From contig JAEVLN010000010.1 in NCBI GenBank assembly GCA_018350325.1, positions 2,480,001 to 2,544,000 of the forward strand: a stretch of DNA of 64,000 nt, given 5' to 3'. Shown piece by piece: positions 11,611-22,600 of this stretch (position 1 is the stretch's first letter; each line of letters starts with the position of its first letter). A model generated the notes under the pieces. The model was not told the DNA's origin. It did no database searches and saw only the letters and a program-made list of their open reading frames with translations. This DNA comes from Globodera rostochiensis. Its lineage: Eukaryota; Nematoda; Chromadorea; Rhabditida; Heteroderidae. Position numbers and translations under genes: made by a program.

Positions 11611-12309
11611 GTGAGCCGAAGTGCGCGGATAATTGGTGTTGTGACTGAGTCCTAGCCTACTTGGCCAAGTGGGCTATGACTCGGTCACAACAAAAAGGAA
11701 ACTCAAGATTTGTTATTAATAACTATTTCGGGGTTTTGGTCACTAAAATACCACCTCTTCTTCCTCTTCAGTTTCGCTGCTGCTGCTGTAGATCACCCGA
11801 CGCCTGCTCAGCACCTTGGAATTTTCTTCCTCCTCCTCTCGTCCTCAATGACTGCTCGAACTCGTCGTCTTGATGGAGTCTCCATGGACAAACTTAAAAA
11901 TTGCAAAAATTGAAAATGAAAAAATTGTCACAAAGATTTAAAGCAAAATTTAATGCCAATATTTTTAAGGAACTTTGTGTCAGTCATATGGAACTGCGTT
12001 TAAAATGGAAGAAGCATTTGGTTTTAATAGAAAATTGTATTCGGATGAAATAAAATAGGAAAAGCTGAAACAATAATATGAAATTAAACGGATCAATTCG
12101 AAAATTGGAGAAGCCGATTGGCCAAAATGATGAATGCCTCAAAGACCACAATTAAAAAATGGAAAATTGCAATTTAAGTATGTTTTTGAAAAAGAAGGTC
12201 GACAGGAAAAGAACGATGTTTCTGCACAATTTCAATTTACATATACAACATCTTCTGACATATTTCGCGCTTCTTCGATCTTGGCCCGTCGCCGGGTGGG
12301 GAATTGCAG
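11611..12309. other. Unresolved stretch before the L24 exons
   Basis: The 5' exons of the ribosomal L24 gene, encoding its KOW motif, should lie here, but I could not fix them. A run of CTG/CTC codons near 11770-11880 follows an acceptor-like CTTCAG. No other feature is supported. Confidence 0.35.
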
Positions 12310-13013
12310 CGTTTAAGGTCTCACACGTCATCAAAGAAGCAAATGCGGTTGATTTATATATATTAAAAATTAGGATAACATTTTTTGCTTCAAAGGTTTT
12401 TGTGGAGGGACTGCACACCAAACTGGTGGACAAGTACAACAAAGAGCGGATGAAGAAGATGGACATCGACCTTGGCTTCTTTGACCAGTGGGAGGAACAA
12501 CCCCTTTTTGTGCATAAGGGTGAAGTGCAATTGGTGGACCCAAACGACGGGTAAGTGCCCCGGTGGGGCAATCCATTGCCTAAGGGAGAATGATCAATTT
12601 TTATCATTTTAAGCGACCCGTGCACGGCCAAGTGGGTCCTGAATGACTCGAAGACGTAGGTGGACGGGGAAGGGGCTTTCGGCAAGGGTTTCATTGTTTT
12701 CGGAATTGTAGCCAATACGAGCGGGTTAGCAACCGGACTGGCTTCATCATCCCTCTGCCGAATCGCGCCTTCACCTCCTACGAATACATATCGCCGGCAA
12801 CTTACTTGGGCGAGTGTACTGCTTGAATTAGTTGAGAAAGAAATCGAATCTTATACGGTCACTTCAGAAGTTTTGGAGAAGGACACGCCCGCCGATGTCG
12901 TACTTAAGCGGACGTACATGCCCAAATTGTGCACATTCGAGCAAGAAATTGAGGAGGAAATGAAACTGGAGAAGCGTTCTGAAGAGGAAAGACCACCGAC
13001 GTATTGGTACTGA
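12310..13013 (+). CDS. mrpl-24: Mitochondrial ribosomal protein L24 (bL24m), 5' part not resolved
   Basis: Component of the mitochondrial large ribosomal subunit. Exons are 12310-12347, 12396-12550, 12614-12655, 12712-12815 and 12871-13013, all phase-consistent, with introns of 45-65 nt. The product shows the family landmarks in order: KVSHVIKEANAVFVEGL (end of the KOW region), the LVDPND box after HKGEVQ, YERVSNRTGFIIPLP (matching the family's RVRVSTRSGRIIPKP), EKDTPADVVLKRTYMPKLCT, and the very C-terminal YWY, which from memory also ends the human protein. About 159 residues are recovered. The KOW N-terminal half and the targeting peptide were not found upstream, so the gene may continue into the unresolved stretch or be 5'-truncated. 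It is followed 155 nt later, on the same strand, by another gene for a mitochondrial protein. Confidence 0.8.
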
Positions 13014-13167
13014 CGCCTGCAGATTCATGTTATATTATGTTCGCATGTTCAAGTTTAGTTTTGATTCAATGATTTCTCTTTTTCATCGATTGTTGCACTT
13101 TCATTTCATTTACTTTATTATTAAATGACTCGGCACTTTTTGTTTTTGCCAAATTCTGCTCCAACAG

Positions 13168-14855
13168 ATGCCGTTTTTGAACACAAAATACGCTGCCGCA
13201 GTGCGGGTTGTTGTTCTGAGCCGTCGACTTTTGCATGTTTTGGGCATTGAGTCGAGGTGGGCTTGATAATTTGGGTTGTGTCAGTTTCGAATTCCATTCG
13301 GTCCCATCGTTTTTGGTTTTGCCTATTTCAATTCTTTGGTTAGTTTTGACGACGCCGTAAACTTTGGGGAACGGCGCGTCCTGGCGGACAGACGCAGCGC
13401 GGACCACGCGAATTTGCTGCGGTTGGGCGGCGTTTTGCCCTACGCGTCCGCAAGGCATGTGAGTTTAGCCGTGCCGTGCCGTCCATCGCGCGGAGTTGGC
13501 TTCGATTGTGCCGTTGGGGGGACATCGGCGGGAGGGCGTAGGCTTTGCCTTTGAATGAATGCTTCCTTTGTTAGCACCGCGCTGTGATTGGTGCCCTAAT
13601 GGAAGAAGCTTTGAATGACGCGGGCCTCCGAGCGTCCGATGTTGACGCGGTGGCCGTGTCGAACCGTCCGGGCCTCGTCTACTGTCTCAAAGGCCTGCCC
13701 CCCCCCCTCTCCTATTTTGAACAACCATTCCGTTCATGTTCAGTTGGTGTCGAGCATGCACTCGCTTTTTCCAGGTGTGGAAAACAATCGAATTATTTAA
13801 ACTGTTTATTGGCTTTTACGAATTTCGTTTTGGGTGCTTCCACCGTCCCCTTGTGCCCGTCCACCATTTGCGCGCCCACTCTCTGGTTGCCCGTCTGCTG
13901 CACCCCCAAGTCGACTTCCCCTTTCTCACTCTCCTCGCCTCCGGCGCCCATTGCCTCATCTGCACAGTTTCTGACCCAAACACATTCCATGTGAGTTTAT
14001 TCCGTTTCCCATTTTCCACAACTCAAAAAGGTTATGGCCGACTCCGCGGGGGGAAGTCCAGGCGAATGTCTGGATAAACTTGCACGTGAACTCGGACTCA
14101 GCCCGTACAAAGGATCTTTTGCGGCTGCATTGGAACAATTGGCCATAAAGTGGGCAGGCACAATTAAATGCCCTTTTTTGGCCTATCTCCAGTGATAAGG
14201 TGTCCTCTGGATGAAATTGGGCGATTTGCTCTTCCCCCGTGGTCATTCGGAAAAACAATGGAATTCGACATGGTCAAATGCCGTTATTTGCGGTTGTTAC
14301 AACAGCGGGGAGGATGGCGGGACAGTGAAGACGAGTTGGCCGTCTGGTGTGCCGGCATTCAGGTCAAACGATTCGCTGCCATTGCCATCCTTTTCAATCA
14401 TTTTTGGCATTTTCTTTAGCACTCCGTCACCGAAATGATTTGCCAGCATCTCGACCCGGCCTTGGCCTTTTTTGCTTCTACCAATTCGCACAGTCAGTGC
14501 CATTTGGTCGTTGCCGGAGGCGTTGCTGCCAATGCTTACCTTCGACGGCGCGTTAGAAGCCTCGCTGAACAACGGCAATTTGCTGCTGCGGTTGTGTTGC
14601 CGCCGGAGCTGTGCACGGACAATGGCGTGATGGTGGCGTGGACGGGAGCGGAAGTTTTGGCACATCAAAGGGAAGAAGGAACCAACGAGTGAGTGAAAAA
14701 GCAATGGCACTCATTTTGAGGCTTTCAGTCGGCCCACACAATTTGCTGCATCTTTCAAAAAAGAAATTAGCCCTGCCGACCCAACTTTTGTAGTCCCCAG
14801 ATCGCCGATCGGTCCATCTCATGAACAGTACCAGAGAAGGCTTTCAGTATCGTAA
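13168..14855 (+). CDS. osgl-1: Mitochondrial tRNA N6-threonylcarbamoyladenosine synthase (OSGEPL1/Qri7/TsaD family)
   Basis: Transfers threonylcarbamoyl to A37 of ANN-decoding mitochondrial tRNAs. Exons are 13168-13256, 13344-13458, 13575-13692, 13744-13774, 13834-13990, 14031-14149, 14200-14362, 14420-14688 and 14729-14855, giving 395 residues with a continuous frame. The N-terminus [20 protein letters not shown] is a typical mitochondrial targeting peptide. LGIESSFDDAV corresponds to the family [21 protein letters not shown] holds the metal-binding HxxxH; LLASGAHC replaces the usual [17 protein letters not shown] follows; VVAGGVAAN and [14 protein letters not shown] complete the ATPase-fold motifs. 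Intron 3 starts with GC, and intron 4 (13775-13833) has no AG acceptor yet fits the frame exactly. The Cys-to-Phe and Gly-to-Ala changes are unusual. The gene symbol follows C. elegans usage and is my inference. Confidence 0.88.
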
Positions 14856-15127
14856 AATTCCCCTGTAATTTTTGCTGTTCACATTTTTTCCATTTTGAAG
14901 AGTATAAAAAAACGTGTGAATCTTTCGATTAATGCAACTGCTGCTTTAATGGTTTTCTAAACTTGGTGAAAAGCTGAGTAAATTGGTCGGAGGGAGGCTT
15001 TTATGACCCTGTTGGTTTGTGAGGAACGGCCAAATCGGTGAATTCAATCCCCCGCCCATTCATTAATTAGCATTTGTATAATCTCAATTTGGGGGGAAAA
15101 GCCCGCTTTCGTCGCCTTCTTGTCCCA

Positions 15128-15883
15128 ATGTCCCCCGCCGCAATTGCCTTCTTCCCCCTGCTCTTTCCGACCATTTTGACTCAAAGCGGGCAAGAGTTAT
15201 TCTCCAATCAGTCCAATGTAATGGAGGAAACCAATGGAAGTGTTACTCAGCCCCCGCCGATGACCGGGGACCTGCCCGATTTTTGGCGAATGGACTCCGA
15301 TGCCCAATCCGTTCAACAGGTCGAGGAATTGAATGCTTCTCGTTTGTTCGTTTCATGAACTCAAACTCGGAAGGCCTAGCCGGAAAAGCTTCTTTCTAAT
15401 CGGCCCCCCATACCCACAGAAAAGGAACAAATTGGTGGAGGAAGTGTTGGGAATGAAGAAATATGAGAAGATGAGAAGGGCACTGGAGATGATCAAAAAG
15501 TCTGAGGGGTCGCTGAACGTGTCGAAGACAGCGGACAATGTATTGGCCGAAGTTGAGGTGTGGGGATGCAAATTGGAAGCCTAAAATGGAAAACGGCCAT
15601 TTGTGGCAGCTCATGCAACAAGTGAACCGGATCGGTGCCCAACCGACGAATTCTTCCGATTTTGTGCCTCCCGACAGTGTGCCGACTTTGCAGCGTGTCA
15701 ATTCTCCAATTGGCGAAATGCTTTTTCAGGCACTTATACAGACAAATGCTTATAGCCCGGGGCATTTAAACGCCGCATTTGAGTTTTGTACCTCAGGGGG
15801 ACATTTTGCTGAACGAACACCAAGCGGACGAAATAATCTCTCAGCAACAGCAGCAGCAACAGCAAGCAGCAGACCGTCAGTAG
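15128..15883 (+). CDS. Small predicted secreted protein of unknown family
   Basis: Family not recognised. The start at 15128 gives MSPAAIAFFPLLFPTILTQS, a good signal peptide. Exons 15128-15319, 15420-15539, 15580-15729 and 15797-15883 are all phase 0 and give 182 residues. The mature part has an acidic N-terminal stretch rich in Asn/Ser, a basic-acidic helical middle (LVEEVLGMKKYEKMRRALEM), a LWQLMQQVNRIGAQ segment, and a glutamine run near the C-terminus (CAG/CAA repeats at 15845-15870). Intron 2 would be only 40 nt, and intron 3 (15730-15796) would use a GC donor. The alternative is reading through intron 3 to a stop at 15906. It follows the tRNA-modification gene on the same strand by about 270 nt. 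A secreted role is inferred from the signal peptide only. Confidence 0.55.
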
Positions 15884-16996
15884 TAACAGTCACTGAATGT
15901 GTTTAAAGTTTAAACTTTAAAGTTTAACCCCTTAAGGGCTTGGGAAGAGAAGACGACGGCGACAGGTGCAAAAGGGACGTATATTTCCGCTGAACAAGGC
16001 AAGAGCTTGATTTGAAATTAATCATATCGAATGAAGTTCGAAGCGTTCATCGAATTCCTCCCTCCGTGGAACGTTTCCGAACAACACTCCGGATGGAACT
16101 GTCAAATTGCGGGGAGTTCAAAGCAATTCTCCGTGGCTATTCAATTTCACTGACCAATATTATCAGAAAAAGCGCCACTGGAATGAGGGGAAAACGAATT
16201 GTAAAAATGCCGGTCAAGCATTGCACGCACATTCTCCGCCAAACATTTTTTTCCATTTTGAGAGCATTGTTCGGATGCCCAATTAAGAAGCTATAAAGAA
16301 AAATATTAAATTTGAACATCATATTCTATAATTTTGGTCGACTAAATTTTTTTCGAAATACACCATTCCGTCGACTAAATACAATTTTAGGAATTTAAAT
16401 TGATTTCCCGAGTTTAAGCGCTGAAACCGAATATCGATATGCCAATTAGCAGCATGGCGCTGGACGAACTTTGCTATTGCCGCGATGCTGCGGCCAATTG
16501 CCATTGAAATCCGAATTCTAATGAGTAAACTTTTGGGGAAAGTTTAAAATAGTTTGTTTTAATTCTAAAGAATAAAAAACATAGGTTAATTTGATTTTTT
16601 TATTCACCATTAAATTGATCTCGACTAACTGCCTATATGTGCTTCTTTCATTAATAAATAAGTGTTAAAAACACTGAAAATTTGATTTTTTTTTAAATTC
16701 CAAAATTTAATTCTGAATCCGGCATTGAAAATTTCTAAATTCGAGCTTAACGTAAATATTATTAATACAATTCTTCGGATGAAATTAAGCGTTAGCATTA
16801 GCCAATTTTATTGAAAATCCGATGCCAAAATTGCCAGTCGCCGCTAGGAACACAATGAAATTGTCGTTTATGTCAGATTTTCTATTTTGATTTACAACCT
16901 TTTAAAAAAATGTAAAAAAGAAAAAATAAATTAAAACATTTTGTGCTTTTATCGCAAAGATACAATTCTCCAACAGAAAGATTTTCTTTAATGACG
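15884..16996. other. Intergenic, no confident gene
   Basis: Contains a palindromic TTTAAAGTTTAAACTTTAAA (15904-15925) and a short plus-strand frame at 16031-16150 (start MKFEAFIEFLPPWNVSEQ) that could be an exon or chance. The remainder is AT-rich without a supported feature. Confidence 0.4.
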
Positions 16997-17569
16997 CTAC
17001 TTCTCACCCGTGTGGGTGCGCATGTGCCGTTTCAAATTTCCTGCGTGTGTTGATCGATAGCCACAAATTGTACACTAAATTTAATTTTTATTAAGCATTT
17101 TTAAATGAATTTCCAGAGGATAGTAAAGAAATTTTAGGGCTTATCGTTTAGTGTATTTGCTCACTTTGAAGGGTTTCACACCGGTGTGGGTGCGCATGTG
17201 CTTCTTCAGATTTCCGGATTGTGCTGATCGATAGTCGCATTCGGTGCACTAAATATTTAAATGCATTTAAAAAATATTTTCGTTTATTTATTTTAATTTA
17301 CTTTTCTTCACCTCATCCGCGTGGGTGGCACGCAAATTCTTTTCCATCACTTCTTTCTCTTCGTCATCCGTCGATTCTTCTTTTTCTTCATCTGTTGATT
17401 CTTCATCTTCCTCTTCATGTTTTGTTTCTTCTTCTTCTTCATCCGTCAATTCTTCCTTCTCTTCATCTGTCGATTCCTCCTCTTCTTCTCGAACGCCGCG
17501 TTCTTCGGGGAGTTCATCTACCATCAAAAGCTGCTGTCCACCATTGTCATTCACATCATTATTCGCTTC
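16997..17569 (-). CDS. C2H2 zinc-finger protein, two fingers with an acidic N-terminal region; 5' exons unresolved
   Basis: Minus-strand exons 17312-17569, 17165-17248 and 16997-17074, all phase 0. The first encodes a strongly acidic Glu/Ser/Asp/Thr repeat region (STDEEKEE units). The second and third each encode exactly one finger: CTECDYRSAQSGNLKKHMRTH with the linker TGVKPFK, then CTICGYRSTHAGNLKRHMRTH with TGEK and a stop. A plausible upstream exon is 17823-17955, but its join and the start codon are not settled. Two fingers of this RS-x-x-GNLK type fit sequence-specific DNA binding in the nucleus; the target is unknown. The one-finger-per-exon arrangement suggests exon duplication. Confidence 0.7.
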
Positions 17570-18160
17570 CTGTTAATTTTATTAAACTTTTAAAATTTTT
17601 AACATAAAAACTCTTATTCAAAAGTATTTAATTTTTTACCGGAGGCGCTGTCGAAAATTTTTATACATATTTATTTGATCATTCGAAATATGTAATGATC
17701 AACTTTGAAAATTAACCAAAATTATTTATCAAAATTTTGCTAAAAATGGGATAATCTGTCATCCATAAGCAGTTCCAAATTTGTAAGAAAAATAATACAA
17801 TTATTTTCAATTTAATTCAGACCGAGTTTTCGGGTCTCGAGCGGTTTTGCGGAATTTGTAACTTTTTGAAGTTCACGAGGAGTACCGGTGAATATTTTGG
17901 GAAAGGAATTGAATGAAATTGCCACCATGCATGCTTCAGTTTCCAATGGAATTGCCTTTTACAAAAAAAAATAATTTTTTAATTTTTTTTTGCGAAATTA
18001 AATTATAATTTGCTGATCTCATTCTAATATAACAAAAATATTAAATCAATTTTCAATTAAATATTGCGCAATAACTCTTAAACCGCACCGGTTCTTCAAC
18101 CATTTTGACTTCTGATGGTTGTGGTGTGTTCCTCTCATTCAACGCAATTTTGAATTTTTC

Positions 18161-18593
18161 TCAAAGTTTGACGGTAGTCAGGATGAGTACGGTAGCCATT
18201 ACAACAATAATGGCCAATTTTAAGAAATGATGTTCCATTTTGTCATTGAGCGACGCGTTTATAATCCCCTTAAAATGTAACAAATTTTGCCATTTTTAAT
18301 CTTGATTATTTTAGACCTCAATTTCATTTGCAATAACTTTATGCTTCTTCTCAAATTCCGAATTGATCGTTTCTTGAACATTCTTCTCCAATTTGTCCAA
18401 CAATTCCAATTGCTGTTCGTTGCCGTTCAGAAGCTAAAAGTGCTTATTAATATACCTATTCTGATTTTTATCGATGGGTGATGATTGATTATAAAGCGGA
18501 ATATACTCAGTAAATTTATAAATCTTTGCCGGAAAAAAGGTCACTGATAAACGATGGATGCAAATCAAACTCTTCGACGTTTAAATCGGACAT
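18161..18593 (-). CDS. Small tail-anchored coiled-coil protein, unknown family
   Basis: Family not recognised. Reading the minus strand from 18593, MSDLNVEEFDLHPSFISDLF is a plausible start. The exon at 18317-18433 encodes a heptad-like coiled coil (QQLELLDKLEKNVQETINSE). The exon starting at 18268 encodes INASLNDKMEHHF and then a hydrophobic segment LKLAIIVVMATVLILTTV ending two residues before a stop at 18161-18163. That layout, one membrane segment at the very C-terminus, is typical of tail-anchored proteins. The splice joining the first and second exons is not resolved. An alternative view is that this is the 5' part of the zinc-finger gene downstream, with the stop as an error or damage, because the frame stays open beyond it for about 40 codons. 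Confidence 0.5.
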
Positions 18594-19618
18594 AATTTTT
18601 TTGTGATTTGATGATCAAAAAGAATGAAATATTGTTGACAAAATTGTTTCTTATAAAATGACTTAAATTTGGTAAAGTTATATGTGCTATAATTGGTAAG
18701 AGGATAAACAAATTTATGAACAGAGAAATTACAAGCCTAGGATATGACCGGATTTTCTTAAAATATTTTAAACCAAATTAACATTTTTCTTTTTTTTTTA
18801 GAAATAAACGAACGGTTTAAAATCGATCAATTACATTATTTAGGTGCATTTTTTGGTCTCAGATTATTGCTGACCTCTTTGCCCCCCACAAAACTTAATA
18901 AAAGAACCAAATGATTTTTTTTGTATGGATTTGTTGTATTTATGGTCATTTTGAATCTTTTTCAGTGATGACGGGCAAAATTGTGACCCGGCAAAATGTG
19001 TAGTCACTCCGACTCAATTGATTAGTTACTTTAATATCAAATTCAAAAATGTAACAAAAATATACGCAATTGTGGAAATATTTATCAAAGCAACTAGTTG
19101 GGTTTTCAATCAAAAATTAGAATAAATTTATTAATAATGAATTTTAGGCCACTTTATGTTTTAGATTAGAATTTTCAAATTATTTTTTTACTGATTTAAA
19201 CTCACTTCTATAAAAATGTTAACTCATAAAAAGGTGGCGATTTTTAGTTAATGCAATTATGAAGTTGGTTGGTTTTGTTTCTCACAAGGATTTATTCATG
19301 ACCAACTGTTAACAATAGCTTTTAAAAGCTTAGAGCTTTCATGGCACCTTATTTGTCTTTTAATTTAGTTGATAGACGGCAACAAATATTCAAACTTGTC
19401 CTTTTCCTTTAAAAATAAGTTTAATATCCATTTATAAAATTAAAAATTTGTTTAAAAAATATTAAAGCAAAAATGATCTGATAAAAATGCTGGTTTTATG
19501 CTTTTAAATTAGTCCAATGCATACACAATTCGTTCAAAAGGAATTCCAAAGAAAAGACTGACGGATATTTCAATGTAAAAATTTCTTCAAGAAAAAAAAA
19601 ACCGACAAAAATTGGTTT
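18594..19618. other. Intergenic, no gene seen
   Basis: AT-rich sequence between the tail-anchored gene start and the 3' end of the mannosidase gene. No supported feature. Confidence 0.5.
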
Positions 19619-22600
19619 TTAATGCGAAATACGGAGACGGAAAGTGCGAATTTCCATGGGTTGAAGCTGCATAAGCAAGCTTCCATGGCCTTGGCCTGGC
19701 CCGAACTGCTTTACCGGCCTGCTGGCTGCCAAATTCAGCTCCTCGCCAGAAAGCACCGTGAACGGAGTGAATAATTTCTTGAACAGAGAATTTTAAAATT
19801 TAGTAATTTTATTTTAAACCAATTTAAATAAAAATTGATTAAGAAAGTTTAATAAGTGCACAAAGTTTATTACTTTTTTAGCTTTTTTTGAAAATTTTAG
19901 AAAAACAGTAACAGTCAGTTAACCGGGCCAAAAATAAAAAACGCCTCTGTTAACCGAGTGTCGAGAAACTGGGGTATTAGGTAAATTTATTAGCATTTTG
20001 TTAATTATTTAATTGCTTAATTTAATTTTTTCTTTTAATCACAAATAACATCTACCTGAATATCCACTTCGACTGGTGCAGAATTGACATTTTCGTTTCC
20101 CTGATAGAAATGTTCAAGACGTAACAGAACATGGTCAGCATCGAGCGGACGAAGTGTCATAATGTGGATTTTAGACGAAATTGGAAGGGACAAAGCGGAA
20201 AACTAAGCAAAAATTACAATTAATAAATAAAATTCAAATAAAAAATGACCATTTTAAACAAATAAATTTTAATGTAACAGAAATTAAATAAAAATTTATT
20301 TAAATTTCATTAGAACTTTTTCACCTCCGTTCGAAATTTATAATCCGCAAGTTTGCCATCAAATTGTGCAAATGCCATCATGTGAGGGGTACCAGTACGG
20401 AACATTTCCAAGGCTAATGGTCTAAAAATTCAAATTTGTATTTTAAAAACAAAAGTTTCATAAAAAACACGGGCTAAGAAACGAATTCTATCAAAAAATT
20501 ATTTTTAAATTCAAAAAAAAGCGAAAATTTGGCACCGATGTTCGGCAGAAGATAATGTGTCGAGCAGAAGCCAATGCCGCGCTCGGACGATCAGTCCACG
20601 GCCGTCCTCGCCCGGCTCGTCCAATGCTTCTTCCACCCCAAAGCCATCGTCCCAAAAAGCGCGGCGATGAAGCTTGGGAAATAAAAATAATTTTAAAAAT
20701 ATTGATTTTTTTTCTCATAATTTTTACTCTTCTACTGTAACCGTACCGTATGTACCAGGAATGTAACCGGATTCCGAAATCCCGAGTTTTTGGCAAAAAA
20801 ACCCAGAATAATACACCCCTAAAAATCATTTACTTTTTTGAAATCTTTAAAAATGCAATAAAAACGGGAAAATACACCTCAAAAACTGCCCCTCCCCATT
20901 CCGCAATTTTTTTTATAGCTAGGTCCATGGTCTGGCATGACAGTTTCCGGAGATTTTTTTGGGGAGCCTGAATTCCAGATTTCGGAATTTTTTTGTTTGC
21001 ATCCGGTTACATCCTTCCCACTGCCGTACCATTAAGTCAATTTGCCCGTCGGACAGTGAAGTGCCACCTTGGGACCGGTCCGTTAATATGACCATTCGGC
21101 TTTGGTCGTCTTCGATGAAGATTCGGCTAAATTTGAAAAGAATTAAAATAAAAAATGCAATTAATGAAATAAAATCATTTTACGAAGACAATTAAAATCA
21201 TAATTTTACATTTAAAAATTAAAAATAATATTTTCGTTAAATAAGAATAGGTAAATGCCTGTTCACTGGGTAGTAATTAGCCGCCACTGGTTCAGTGCCT
21301 TCAAAAAATGACGGATCATTTCGACTAAAAACATTTTATTTAATTCGAAAATTAATTTAAACATTTTTTATTTTACGAAATTTGTCTTACCGCCTTTTCA
21401 TCATTTGTCGCCCATTTGAATCAGTCCAAAAGATTCCGCCCGAATTCATTCCATCCAATGTGTACCGGGTGATCACTTCCGTCGTCGTCAGATCGCTTAA
21501 AAAAGGGATAAAAATTTTATTAAATAAAAACATTTTTTACCTTTTATTTTTTGGCAGAGGTCCAATGGTAAAGTCGAATTCAATGTACGGTTTCCCAGGC
21601 ACAAGTCGAACAATTTGGCTTAACCAAGGTGAAACGGTTTGCCGAACTTCTTGGACCAGCGAATTCTGCAAAAATTAAATTAAACCAAACAAAATATGTA
21701 AATTTAAACTAAAACTCTAAAAATTAATCAAAAGTAATTACTTTGATTATGCTGATTTGGACTTTGGTGCCGAAACTGATTGGGGAAGTGCCATTTGGAC
21801 GGAAAATATAGGCACCGGATGTCTGAAAAAAATTAAAATTAATTGGCTAAAAATACGAGACTAAATGCAGATGAAGATGGTAAAAATGGGCCCTATCAGA
21901 TAAAATAATAGGACAAAAAATATTATTTTTGAAGTTTTGGCAATTTTTGGAAAATATTTAAAAACAAAAATAAAAAAATGGACACCGCCGGAGAGTTTAA
22001 ATTAAAAAACAAAAAGCAATGCCTGCTGAGGCTTTGTTGAAGCATTGGACATGCCCCGGTAATATAAGAATTGTTGTTGGAGTTGAAAAGTTTGATTCCG
22101 TCGTAAATCAGCAACACTTTGCAGAAAGCCATCGGTGCCAAAATTCAGTTGGAAAAACTTTTCGAACAAATGAAAAACATTTATTTTTTTTAATTGAATA
22201 AAATTTACGTCGTTGGCAATGAAAGTTGGCACATTTTGATCAGCATCATTCTTAACACTCAACGGATTTGCTTTGCGTTGTTGAATGATATTTCTGAAAT
22301 CAATTTTAAATTGAATAAAAATTGAAGACAATTAAAATTTAAAAATTTGCCGTTTTTGGTCAGTCCCAAGCACAAAATATGTGCGAAATCCGAGCGGAGC
22401 AATTTGGGCGGTAAAAAGGAGCTCAAAGGGAGCTGAATTGGAGCGCGACGATTGAGCAGCCGGTCGCCAAAACGATTTGATCACCAAAAAATGGGTTTAA
22501 AAATAGAATTTATTTGTTAATTCTATAACATTTTATGATTATCATTAGGAAGCAGATAAAAATTCTTTAAAAAATTCAATAAAATCATTAAAACCAAAAA

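Noticed and set aside
12152..12715. Long minus-strand frame of 187 codons
   Set aside because: Antisense to L24 exons whose plus-strand reading gives clear family motifs and correct splice phases.
13066..13458. Minus-strand frame of 130 codons
   Set aside because: Antisense to exons 1-2 of the t6A synthase gene, where the plus strand gives a targeting peptide and the LGIE motif.
17325..17607. Plus-strand serine-rich and leucine-rich frames
   Set aside because: They are the antisense shadow of the acidic Glu/Ser/Asp repeat exon of the zinc-finger gene.
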